Assembly (NCBI GenBank): GCA_036835325.1
Contig: DAITMF010000002.1
Span: 47,531-111,530 of the forward strand
Reading direction: 5' to 3'
Length of the DNA: 64,000 nucleotides
Source: CAMCHP01 sp036835325
GTDB taxonomy: Bacteria > Bacteroidota > Bacteroidia > Flavobacteriales_D > Sanyastnellaceae
Of the stretch, positions 8,537-16,981 are shown one piece after another (the stretch's first letter is position 1; each line of letters opens with the position of its first letter). A program made the position numbers and the translations under genes. The notes under the pieces were generated by a model. The model was given only the letters and a program-made list of their open reading frames with translations, was not told the DNA's origin and ran no database searches.

Positions 8537-9576
8537 TGTTCGGTGTTTAACCATCCTTGCTGAATGGCGGCATTTACCAGTATGGGTGTGCGGGAATAAC
8601 TTTCTATGCCTTCGTCAACGCCGTTGGCTTTGAGGTAGAGGTTATTTGCGAATTCGGCCATTCCGGGGATGATAGGTGGGTAGTTGCGCGCATCGGCCCT
8701 TAAGCGATCGATGTCGCGTTGGAGTGCGTGTGGCAGCTCATCCATCCCAACACGAAAAGAAAGAATCACATCAAGCCAGGCGGCATAGCGAAAGCTGGCA
8801 TTTCGACTGCGCACCAATGCCAAAAAACCGATGAGGTTGCACTCGCCTTCATCGGTGACCCCATAAGCATGGGCATACTCGTGGGCCACGATGGGGTAGC
8901 GGCGCAGCGGCAGGTAGGAAGCATCGGTATGGCATTCGCCCGAGAACGGGAAGTAAATGCCACTGATGCCCATTCGGCGCATCACACCGCCGGGTACGAG
9001 GCGCATTTTGGGGTTTCCGGGCGTCTTAAAACCTGCAGTGCTGAGCACTTCACGCACCTCAACGTGAATGGCATCGTTGATGTGGTTGGGCTGGTTGGAG
9101 TCGAAAAAAAGCGCTGTATCGGCCAAGGCGCGTGCCGATTCAGCTTCGGTGATGGCCACGCGTAGAAGTTCGGTTCCGAAGCCCGTGTTTTGCTCGTCGA
9201 CTTCCAACTTTGCTTTATCAACGAAACCCGGAGCGCTGTAGTTGAACCCCCATGAGAAATAAAAAACGATGAGCAACCATCCGAAAGCATTGGCGATTCC
9301 ACGGTACCAAGGTCGGTAGAGAAAGAGTGTGCGCCGTATCCATCCGCGCAGCAAAAACAAAAAGAGAAGGCCAAACACCAGCCAAAATGCAGGGAAGGGT
9401 AACCACACCAAGCAAGCATCGACAACCCAGCGAAGCGCGCTGAAAAAGATGTTTCGGTATACGTTTTCGGTGAATTCAGGAAACCTCCGAAGCAGTACCG
9501 CCAGTACGAGTGTGCCCACCCCCAACACAAAAGGTAACCATGGGTACAATCGGGCGTATAGATGATGCAACTTCAC
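8533..9576 (-). CDS. DUF3810 membrane-anchored putative zinc metalloprotease
   Basis: 347 residues from a GTG start at 9576. Three hydrophobic segments lie in the first 115 residues (about 14-32, 55-77, 94-111). The rest is predicted periplasmic or extracytoplasmic. VAHEYAHAYG near 231-240 is an HExxH zinc site. The downstream Glu in GVTDEGECNLIGFLA (near 243-250) would supply the third ligand, as in M-type gluzincins. This is the DUF3810 family of Bacteroidota; peptidase activity is inferred from the motif and the substrate is unknown. The gene is divergent from the T9SS gene at 9622 and converges on DUF983. Confidence 0.88.
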   Translation of the reverse strand: MKLHHLYARLYPWLPFVLGVGTLVLAVLLRRFPEFTENVYRNIFFSALRWVVDACLVWLPFPAFWLVFGLLFLFLLRGWIRRTLFLYRPWYRGIANAFGWLLIVFYFSWGFNYSAPGFVDKAKLEVDEQNTGFGTELLRVAITEAESARALADTALFFDSNQPNHINDAIHVEVREVLSTAGFKTPGNPKMRLVPGGVMRRMGISGIYFPFSGECHTDASYLPLRRYPIVAHEYAHAYGVTDEGECNLIGFLALVRSRNASFRYAAWLDVILSFRVGMDELPHALQRDIDRLRADARNYPPIIPGMAEFANNLYLKANGVDEGIESYSRTPILVNAAIQQGWLNTEH

Positions 9577-9621
9577 ACTGCGAATTTACGTCGTTATCTT
9601 ACACACCAATTGCACCGCTCT

Positions 9622-10569
9622 ATGACACTTAAAAGCCTCTTCATTTCGTCTGTTCTTTTGCTGATTTCACCCATGTTCAGAGCACAAACGCCGTGCGATG
9701 GCATTCAAGCAGAGGTATTTGTACACCCGGTACTCACCGAACTTGTGGTGGTGAAAATCAATTACTCAGGAGCGACGCAGGTAAACTACCCTTCAGTGAG
9801 CCTCTTGCTCGGAGATGAGGTGATTGCCGAAGGCGAGACCTTCTTTTTTGCTTTGCCTCAAGGCGAGTCGTTTCACTTGCTCGAGCCCTCGGTGCAAATG
9901 GTTGAAGACCAGTCGTACGATTTCACTCTGGAATTGTACTCGGTTTTTGGCGAAACGCTCGAATGCAGTTTCGATGTCACCGATACGCCCTACGACATCA
10001 GTGCATGTTTCACGGGCGATTTGATGGTTTCGCCAATTGGCGGCGCGTCGCAAGAGATTGAGATCATTGTCACCGATGAAAACGGTTCTGATATACTCAG
10101 CGAGAACTTGGAGTTGTCATCGCAAAATCCGTTCGCTATATATTCCCTTTGCCTAGAACGCGCGTGCCATTCGGTATCGGTTGAGGCGGTTGGAAGCACA
10201 TTTGAGACCGACTACCTCGTCAGTTTCGACAGCGGCCTGACCTGGTTCAGCGGATTGTGCCCTGAAGGCGAAAGCATAACCGTTTTTGAGCTGGATGTTT
10301 GGGATGGATGCAGCTTTGTTGGCATCCGCGAAGCGATAAACGCATCAGAAGCTGCGCTTTATCCCGAAGTTGCCCTCGCAGGCAGCACCTTGCGCATGGT
10401 AAAACCGTCAACCGAAGCTTTGGCTGTGACGGTGTACAGCATGAGCGGACAGCAGCTTGCGCAACACACTACCCCCGAATGGCAAGCGCCCCTGACCCCG
10501 GGCATTTACCTCATTCACTACGAGGCGGCCGGTTTCAGGGGCGCTCAGAAATTGCTTGTTCTTCGCTGA
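9622..10569 (+). CDS. Secreted protein with T9SS sorting domain
   Basis: 315 residues from ATG 9622. I prefer it to an upstream in-frame ATG at 9562 because it starts a clean signal peptide, MTLKSLFISSVLLLISPMF with cleavage near RAQ (about residue 21). The middle is a Cys-containing beta-rich region with no domain I recognise. The last 75 residues (TLRMVKPSTEALAVTVYSMSGQQLAQ...GIYLIHYE...) are a T9SS type A sorting domain, so the product should be exported by T9SS and anchored or released at the cell surface. It is tail to tail with the next gene: the two stops form TGATCA (10567-10572) with no space for a terminator. Confidence 0.82.
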   Translation: MTLKSLFISSVLLLISPMFRAQTPCDGIQAEVFVHPVLTELVVVKINYSGATQVNYPSVSLLLGDEVIAEGETFFFALPQGESFHLLEPSVQMVEDQSYDFTLELYSVFGETLECSFDVTDTPYDISACFTGDLMVSPIGGASQEIEIIVTDENGSDILSENLELSSQNPFAIYSLCLERACHSVSVEAVGSTFETDYLVSFDSGLTWFSGLCPEGESITVFELDVWDGCSFVGIREAINASEAALYPEVALAGSTLRMVKPSTEALAVTVYSMSGQQLAQHTTPEWQAPLTPGIYLIHYEAAGFRGAQKLLVLR

Positions 10570-11550
10570 TCAGCGCTTCACTACCTTAAAAGTATGGGCG
10601 TTGTTTTCAGTGCGGAGATTTACAAGGTAAATACCGGTTTCCAAATGGCTCACAGGAAGTGTGTATGTACCTGAGAAATTGCCATGCGCCACGATTTTAC
10701 CACTGAGGTCGTAGACATCGTAAAAAGCAATGCCGTCGTTGCCTGCGCTGAGGTTGATCACTTCGTTGGCGGTCAATGGCCATAGGCGCAATTCGTCGCG
10801 CTCAAATTCGAGGGTGTTAATGGCACCATCAGGACCGAATCGGTACACACGACCGTTTGATGGAATGGCCTCAAGGGAAACAAGGAAAAGATCTTCGAGA
10901 TTGTTCGAATTAATGAATGTTGGCGATTCGGGGTTTCCTGATACAATGTAGGCGTTGGTGAAGTCACCGTCTTCAGACATTAAATCAATGTCATCGATCA
11001 AACCCGCTGTCCAACCAAATGCCAGAGCTATTTCGGGCTCCTTGATGGTGTTCGGACCATGATGCACTTCGATGACCCCGACTTCGTAAATCCAAACCTG
11101 CAAATTCATGAGGTTGTTTGCGCTACCGTTGGAGACTTCATCGTAAAAACCTGCGTTTTCCCACTGAATTTTGCAAATTCGGTTGCCCGGTGTGCCTGTG
11201 GTCGCGTAGGTAATTGGTGCAGAGAGCGTGCCCGAGTTGAAGTACTCAGGATCTGTTAAATCGGCTGTTGTACCCACAATGGCATCCACGAGAAACGATT
11301 CTTCACCGAGGCCTATGATTCCTCCCAAGAAAAAATCGTTCATGTAGGCTGTATTGGTGGTTTGGCCCATGATTGTGATGTCAAATCCGAGAGGAACCGT
11401 GAAACTTGGGTCATCCCACGCTTCACCAATGGCATTGGTGCCGTTTTCAATTGGGGTGTACTCAGACATAAAGGTGCTGAATACAATGCCTTGTGCTTGG
11501 GCTGTTGTCAGTGCCCCTGCAAAAAGAACGGAGAGTAGTGTTTTTTTCAT
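10570..11550 (-). CDS. Secreted beta-sandwich protein with T9SS sorting domain
   Basis: 326 residues. The signal peptide MKKTLLSVLFAGALTTAQA ends near residue 19. The body (about 20-250) looks like an all-beta module, with NAIGEAWDDPSFTVPLGF and a later LQVWIYEVGVIEVHHGP strand pair. This is typical of many Bacteroidota surface proteins but has no enzyme motif. The last 75 residues (LRLWPL...YDVYDLSGKIVAHG...LETGIYLVNLRTE...KVVKR) form a T9SS type A domain. Function is unknown. The 91-base gap before the next leftward gene contains a copy of GGATGGATG at 11598. Confidence 0.82.
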   Translation of the reverse strand: MKKTLLSVLFAGALTTAQAQGIVFSTFMSEYTPIENGTNAIGEAWDDPSFTVPLGFDITIMGQTTNTAYMNDFFLGGIIGLGEESFLVDAIVGTTADLTDPEYFNSGTLSAPITYATTGTPGNRICKIQWENAGFYDEVSNGSANNLMNLQVWIYEVGVIEVHHGPNTIKEPEIALAFGWTAGLIDDIDLMSEDGDFTNAYIVSGNPESPTFINSNNLEDLFLVSLEAIPSNGRVYRFGPDGAINTLEFERDELRLWPLTANEVINLSAGNDGIAFYDVYDLSGKIVAHGNFSGTYTLPVSHLETGIYLVNLRTENNAHTFKVVKR

Positions 11551-11641
11551 CTTTAGAGATTTTGTTGTAAGTCGAATATCACCTTGATTTTGTTACAGGA
11601 TGGATGAGCATTTTCATCACATAACAAAGTTAAGCAAGCCT

Positions 11642-13147
11642 TTAACGATGCACCATTAGCGTGGTGTGAAACTTTGAACCGTTCAGTGTTACTTTCACGA
11701 AGTAGGTGCCTGGAAGCTGTGGCACAAAGCCAATCACGCCATTTTCTATAAGGCATTCGGATTCAATCAAACGACCCGATGCATCGAACACATCTGCGCG
11801 TCCATTACCGACTACATGAATACGCAGCGCCTGCCCAATTTGTGCAGGATTTGGGTAAACGGTTGGCTGCAGATCGCCATGCGATTCGTTGACCGACTGC
11901 ACACATTGAAATTCGGCATCAATTTCGGCGAAAATAGCTTCTTCAAGGGTGTAAAACGCACTCGACGTGCCAAAGCTGAAACCGTTGAAGGCTCCGTTTG
12001 TCAAGAAAATGATTCCCTTTCCGGTCGAAGGGCTGAAGTACCAATCACTAATCAATCCGTAGGCTTCGCCGGGATGGCCAATGACGTCATTCAATTCGGG
12101 GAAAACGATGTCGCCCATGGTGGTATTGGTGACGCGCTGCACGCCAAGTCCCCATTCGTTGAAGAGGTTGAAGTAGTTGTCGCCGTTGCTACCGTTGTAA
12201 CTCCATACGGCGCTGTGCATAAGTTCGCGGGTGCTTGCAGTGAAGGCGGGGTTGCCATTGTGCACAAGCTCAACCGTGCCAAGGTGCAGTTGCGCCAGGG
12301 TAGCTAGCTCAAGTGCTGAGGCGCGAAGCCCACCTTGCGGCGCGAAACGGCTTCCGTTGGTTCCGGGTGCATACCCGGGCAATGAGGGCTGGCTAGGCGC
12401 TGCGCCTTGAAAGTTATCGACCTGGGGTGTCCAGCCGCCTTGGTTTCGGTACAGCACGGCCAAATCGTCAATGTTGGGCAAGTCAGCCACGTTGTAGCTG
12501 CAGCTCAAACCGAGCGGCTCAAACAAACGTTCGCGCATGAAAACGTCGAAGCGTTGGCCGCTAGCCGACTCCATAATGGTAGCAAGCACGCCGTAGTTCA
12601 GATTGCTGTAGGCGAAGTAAGTTCCGGGTGTTTCGGTTCGCCAGATGTTGGAGGTGAAAAAGTTGCCGTCTTCACTGAGTATTTCAGTCATCCCGGGCAT
12701 GTCGTCGGTCGCGGCGTAGGTGGCATTCAAAAAGCCGTTGTAGCCGCTGCCATCTTGGATGGATGAGGTGTGCGAGACGACCATTCGCACCGTCACCATA
12801 CTGTTCGGATACAGCGGGTTGCGTGCAGTAAAACCAAGGTAATCACTGATATCGGCATCCAAATCAATAAGCCCATCTTCCACCAAGAGCATCAAACCGG
12901 TTGCGGTGATGGCTTTTGAAATCGATGCAATTCGGTACTGGGTTTGATCGTTCACCGGCAAGTTTCTTGTGAAATCGCGGGCGCCGAAATGGTGCACCAA
13001 AACAGGCTCTCCATCGCAGAGTGCGACTACCGACATTCCCATCAAGTTGAACTGCTGCCCAATGGTGTTTAGCTGTTGCTCGATGCTCTGTCCGTAAGAG
13101 GGCAACAAAAAAAACGAGACGAAAAAAAATGTTGCTAGGTGTTTCAT
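11642..13147 (-). CDS. Secreted serine hydrolase of the class C beta-lactamase family, T9SS cargo
   Basis: 501 residues from ATG 13147, which begins the signal peptide MKHLATFFFVSFFLLPSYG; an upstream in-frame ATG at 13162 would spoil it. The catalytic motif SxxK is SISK at 75-78, and YSN at 180-182 is the second motif. The later HPGEAYG segment probably supplies the KTG-like element. This is the penicillin-binding-protein/class C beta-lactamase fold, so an esterase, D-peptidase or amidase is more likely than resistance. The last 75 residues are a T9SS type A domain (YPNPAQIGQALRIHV...). It belongs to the leftward secretome cluster and is separated from the upstream protease by a terminator. 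Confidence 0.87.
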   Translation of the reverse strand: MKHLATFFFVSFFLLPSYGQSIEQQLNTIGQQFNLMGMSVVALCDGEPVLVHHFGARDFTRNLPVNDQTQYRIASISKAITATGLMLLVEDGLIDLDADISDYLGFTARNPLYPNSMVTVRMVVSHTSSIQDGSGYNGFLNATYAATDDMPGMTEILSEDGNFFTSNIWRTETPGTYFAYSNLNYGVLATIMESASGQRFDVFMRERLFEPLGLSCSYNVADLPNIDDLAVLYRNQGGWTPQVDNFQGAAPSQPSLPGYAPGTNGSRFAPQGGLRASALELATLAQLHLGTVELVHNGNPAFTASTRELMHSAVWSYNGSNGDNYFNLFNEWGLGVQRVTNTTMGDIVFPELNDVIGHPGEAYGLISDWYFSPSTGKGIIFLTNGAFNGFSFGTSSAFYTLEEAIFAEIDAEFQCVQSVNESHGDLQPTVYPNPAQIGQALRIHVVGNGRADVFDASGRLIESECLIENGVIGFVPQLPGTYFVKVTLNGSKFHTTLMVHR

Positions 13148-13173
13148 GGTCGGTGTTTGCAAACCAAGGTAAC

Positions 13174-13200
13174 AAAAAAGCCCCTCACAGTGAGGGGCTT
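13174..13200 (-). terminator. Intrinsic terminator downstream of the metalloprotease gene
   Basis: On the minus strand AGCCCCTC pairs with GAGGGGCT around a short loop and is followed by TTTTTTG. It ends the 13223-16906 transcript and insulates the serine hydrolase gene. Confidence 0.88.
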
Positions 13201-13222
13201 ATACAAGGACGAAGGTTTTCTG

Positions 13223-16200
13223 TTACGGACACGTGGTACCGAACAAACTGAAGAAGATGGTTGCGTCGGTTGATGTCGTCAATCCGTCGCCGTTAAGGTC
13301 TGTCACGCAAGGTCCTGAGCATCCAAATTCTGCGAGCAAAATTAGAAGGTCATTTACGTTGATGACGCCGTCATTGTTGAAGTCTCCAAGACAAGCAGTA
13401 CACGAAGTAAACTCGCAGCTACCATCGTCGCAGGTAGCCGATGCATTGTAGTTGCAAGCGGTTGGGTCTGTACAACCGTTTACTGCTCCTTCATCTATGA
13501 CACCGTTGCAGTTGTCATCAATGGTGTTGCATGGGTTCTCAGCCACACCGGGATTTGCGGCAGCATTGGTATCGTCGCAGTCGCCACCAATAGGTGCATA
13601 AGCGCAGTTTATACCGCCAACTGAACCTGTGGTGCCACCTGCGATTGAGCCGCTTGCAAGAATCAATCCGGCTCCGGTTGCCACTGTGTATGCCGGTACA
13701 TTGTCATTGAATTGGCCTTGCGCCTCGATGGCAAAGGTGAACGGTCCGTTGGTTGAATTCACCGATGCTGTGAAGGTTCCTCCCGTTTCAGTGTTTGCGT
13801 ATGGGCCTCCTGTTAGAATCACTGCACCTAAATTGTCGGTGAATGTCCAGCTTACTTCATCAAGCCATCCGGTACCCGAAACAGTGATGGTATAGCTACC
13901 GTCGCAGGGGTCTTCGCACAGGTTCTGGACAGAAACCGCGGTATTTCCAAAGCCATCTCCATCGAGGTCCTCAAACCAGGTTGAACCGAACTCACAGCTT
14001 CCATCGTCGCATACTGCGAGCGGATTGAAGTTGCACGCTGAGTTATCGGTGCAGCCATCAGGCAGGGTGCATGTGCCATCGTCAACGGTTGCGGTGGGGT
14101 CGAAGTTGCAGGCAGCCGCGTTCGTACATCCAAAGCATGAGTAATCGCAAGTACCGTTGTTGATGGTTGCGTTCGGGTCGAAGTTGCACGCTGTGGGGTC
14201 AATGCAACCCGGTACACCGCTTGAGGTGATACAGAAGTTCTCCGTTGTGCTTGCGCCGTAGTTGGCGACCGCCATTTGGACGAGCACATTGCCGCCAGCG
14301 TCAGTGATGGTGTAGTTGCCGTCAATTCCACATGAGGTGTACTGCGAACCTGACAACCCGTCGCCAAAGCTATCGTTGATGGTGAACACGTAGCAACCGG
14401 GTGCCAAACAGAATGTGAAGTTGGCTGTAACCAAGTCGCCCAATGTATTGATCGGCATTTGATCAATTACGTTGCCTTGATCATCGGCCAGCGACCAGCT
14501 CACTTCTCCACCCCAGCAATCGGTGCTGATGGTCAATGTTACCGAATCACCGCCGGCAACTGATGTGAACGGACTGCTCAAAGCGTCGTTCAGGTTGTTC
14601 TGATCAGGCACCCCATTTGGGTTTTGTACGGAAACGTTAAAGGTGTTGCTTCCGGTAGGAGCCGAAATCAATGGCAGGGTCACCACCGTGCTTGCACCGC
14701 TGGCAAGGTTGCCTGTCCAGTTCACACTGCTGTTGGCTCCACCGTTGATGTTGTAAAGAATGGTCACCGAAGTCAACGGCAGGTTGCCGAAGTTTCCTAT
14801 TACAACTTCAGGCACAAAGTCAGCACCGCAATTGTCGCCAATGGGTTCGTTAATGGTCACTACGGCCGCATCGTTGTCTACGTTGGCAACGGCAGGACCA
14901 ATCGTGAAGTTCACATTGCTGATGTCAAAGAAAACGTTGTTGGCCGCCTTTACTTTGATGCGGGCAGTTGTGGTTTGCCCTGCGGGGATGAGCACACTGG
15001 CGCTTCCGGTGTTTGGAACGTTTGCTGCAATTTGCACAGGGTAGGTGAAGCCTCCGTCAGTTGACAAGAAGATGTTCACTGCGCTGCAATTCACCGGTGC
15101 GGCATTGGTGTTGGCCACGTTCCATGTAACTGTTTGAAACGTGTTGCCTGGCCAAACGACGTTGGTATTGGGTACAGTCACCACGAACGGACCAGCCTGA
15201 TCGGTCACGTCGAAATCAAGCGTAGTATACGCTGATCCGCCACCGCCTGCGCGGTTGTCGCGAACCGTTGCACGGAAGGTCAGGTCGCGAGCGTAGGTTG
15301 GCAAAAGTTCACCAATTACAGTGGTGTTATTTACCAGGTTTTGAATACGTGGGAAAACACGGGTAGGGCTCGTGGTTGATGGCCACGAACGGAAAATTGG
15401 CTGGTTGCCTGACGGGTTGGTCAGGGTGTTGTCGCCCGCAGCAGTTGCAGGCCCGAGGTTGTATTGCTCCCAATTGTACGTGAGTGCATCGCCGTTGGCA
15501 TCGTTGCCTACAGCAGTAAGCTCAAACGGTGTCGAAATGGGAATAAAGAAACCACCTGACTGCACGGTTACAGTAGGAGGGGTATTGCCTGTTGAGCTAA
15601 TGCTTGCGCAAGTATTGCCACTTCCAAGTACCGAGAAATTGTACATCTCTTGGTAGCTGCGTGTGTGGAAGTGGTCATCACTGTTGCTTTGCAGGTTTGG
15701 AGCGCAAATACCCGCATAACCCATAATGGTTGATGCGCTACCGGGCTCGTAAGCAGCCGTCGAAGCACGGTTGCAGCTGTTGTTCTGTGTGTGGTTTGCA
15801 CCAAACTGGTGACCGATTTCGTGGCATACGTAATCAATGTCGAAGGGGTCACCAACAGGAGTTCCTTGGCCGGTTACACCACGTGCCTTGCCTGTTCCAC
15901 ATGGAGAGTTCAACTGCGCAATACCTCCACCACCGGTTGAGTACACGTGACCGATGTCGTAGTTCGGGATACCGATAATGTTGTTGCAGGTGGTTTGGTT
16001 TTGGTTGAGCATCGTAGCACCGTCGTCGTTGGTGTATGGGTCTGTAGCGGCGTTCAAGAAGATGATTTGGTCATTGTTCGGAACAAGCACCATACGAATG
16101 GCGATGTCACGCTCGTAAACTCCGTTAACACGATTGAGCGAGGTATTCATGGCAGCAAGGGCTCCGGCTACAGTTCCACCATGGAATTGTGCGTATTCCC

Positions 16201-16906
16201 CTGTGCACGCAAGAGCCATTCGGTAGGTGCGAAGTTGCGAACCCGTTGGGGTTTTCAATGCACCAAGTCCCATAATGCCCACGGGCTTGTCGCCCTTGCC
16301 TTTGCCGCCTTTGTCTTTGGCTGGAGATGTTTCATTGCCAATCAACTTGTCGTATTCAGCACTGCTGATGTTGTCAGGCATCACCGGTGGTAACTCATTG
16401 AACACCTTTGAACTGGCCGCATAAAAGTCGCTCTTGTTGTACACAATGTAGTACTCAAGATTCTCAGCGTTCACCGGGTCAATGTACACGGTGCCATCGG
16501 GTGATAGCACCATGGCGTGAAAGCCTCGGGGAGTAAGGTCAAAGCGCACAACCGTGCCTTTGCTGTCAACCGCTTCGCCCAAGTAAGTGCGAATTTCAGG
16601 GAAGCGTGCCTGAAGCTCAGGCGCCATGGTCGGACTTTCAACAAAACGGAAGTCACGGCTTGAACCATCGGGCATGGGCAGTGAAATAACTGCATTTGAA
16701 AACCTTAGAGCAACATCCGACTCCATCGGCGCAGCCGAAAGAATAGAACGCACAGCTTCTACATCCAAGCGAACACCGCGAAAACGGTTCACTTCAATCT
16801 GCTGACGCAAAGTCGAAGGAGCTTGCTCATCCGTCCAGTACGACTGAGCGTAACCGGAAAACATCGAAAAGAGCAGGAATCCTGCAAGAAACAACGATTT
16901 CTTCAT
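13223..16906 (-). CDS. Large secreted reprolysin-type metalloprotease with Cys repeats, split MopE motif and dockerin-like C-terminus
   Basis: 1227 residues. Signal peptide 1-20 (MKKSLFLAGFLLFSMFSGYA). A prodomain-like stretch leads to a zinc protease (about 210-440) with HEIGHQFGANH at 362-372 and a Met-turn STIMGYAGIC near 395, the metzincin signature HExxHxxGxxH. Fibronectin/PKD-like beta domains follow (about 445-680), then a CARDB-like module (690-785) and a module with NDSFGDGLSG (about 790-890). Next come Cys repeats of the type GCTDPTACNYN..ATCDDGSCEF (three near 898-970, one near 1140). A calcium/metal MopE motif is split by an insert of about 100 residues. The end is a dockerin-like pair (about 1168-1227: GDFNNDGVINVNDLL and TDLNGDG) finishing in FGTTCP. 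It probably acts outside the cell on proteins. There is no classical T9SS domain. Confidence 0.88.
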   Translation of the reverse strand: MKKSLFLAGFLLFSMFSGYAQSYWTDEQAPSTLRQQIEVNRFRGVRLDVEAVRSILSAAPMESDVALRFSNAVISLPMPDGSSRDFRFVESPTMAPELQARFPEIRTYLGEAVDSKGTVVRFDLTPRGFHAMVLSPDGTVYIDPVNAENLEYYIVYNKSDFYAASSKVFNELPPVMPDNISSAEYDKLIGNETSPAKDKGGKGKGDKPVGIMGLGALKTPTGSQLRTYRMALACTGEYAQFHGGTVAGALAAMNTSLNRVNGVYERDIAIRMVLVPNNDQIIFLNAATDPYTNDDGATMLNQNQTTCNNIIGIPNYDIGHVYSTGGGGIAQLNSPCGTGKARGVTGQGTPVGDPFDIDYVCHEIGHQFGANHTQNNSCNRASTAAYEPGSASTIMGYAGICAPNLQSNSDDHFHTRSYQEMYNFSVLGSGNTCASISSTGNTPPTVTVQSGGFFIPISTPFELTAVGNDANGDALTYNWEQYNLGPATAAGDNTLTNPSGNQPIFRSWPSTTSPTRVFPRIQNLVNNTTVIGELLPTYARDLTFRATVRDNRAGGGGSAYTTLDFDVTDQAGPFVVTVPNTNVVWPGNTFQTVTWNVANTNAAPVNCSAVNIFLSTDGGFTYPVQIAANVPNTGSASVLIPAGQTTTARIKVKAANNVFFDISNVNFTIGPAVANVDNDAAVVTINEPIGDNCGADFVPEVVIGNFGNLPLTSVTILYNINGGANSSVNWTGNLASGASTVVTLPLISAPTGSNTFNVSVQNPNGVPDQNNLNDALSSPFTSVAGGDSVTLTISTDCWGGEVSWSLADDQGNVIDQMPINTLGDLVTANFTFCLAPGCYVFTINDSFGDGLSGSQYTSCGIDGNYTITDAGGNVLVQMAVANYGASTTENFCITSSGVPGCIDPTACNFDPNATINNGTCDYSCFGCTNAAACNFDPTATVDDGTCTLPDGCTDNSACNFNPLAVCDDGSCEFGSTWFEDLDGDGFGNTAVSVQNLCEDPCDGSYTITVSGTGWLDEVSWTFTDNLGAVILTGGPYANTETGGTFTASVNSTNGPFTFAIEAQGQFNDNVPAYTVATGAGLILASGSIAGGTTGSVGGINCAYAPIGGDCDDTNAAANPGVAENPCNTIDDNCNGVIDEGAVNGCTDPTACNYNASATCDDGSCEFTSCTACLGDFNNDGVINVNDLLILLAEFGCSGPCVTDLNGDGLTTSTDATIFFSLFGTTCP

Positions 16907-16981
16907 GAGTATTGAGGTTATGGCAAGGTTAAAACACCTCGAATGCCGTCAGGTTTACGTACAAATTTCAATTTAGTTCAA

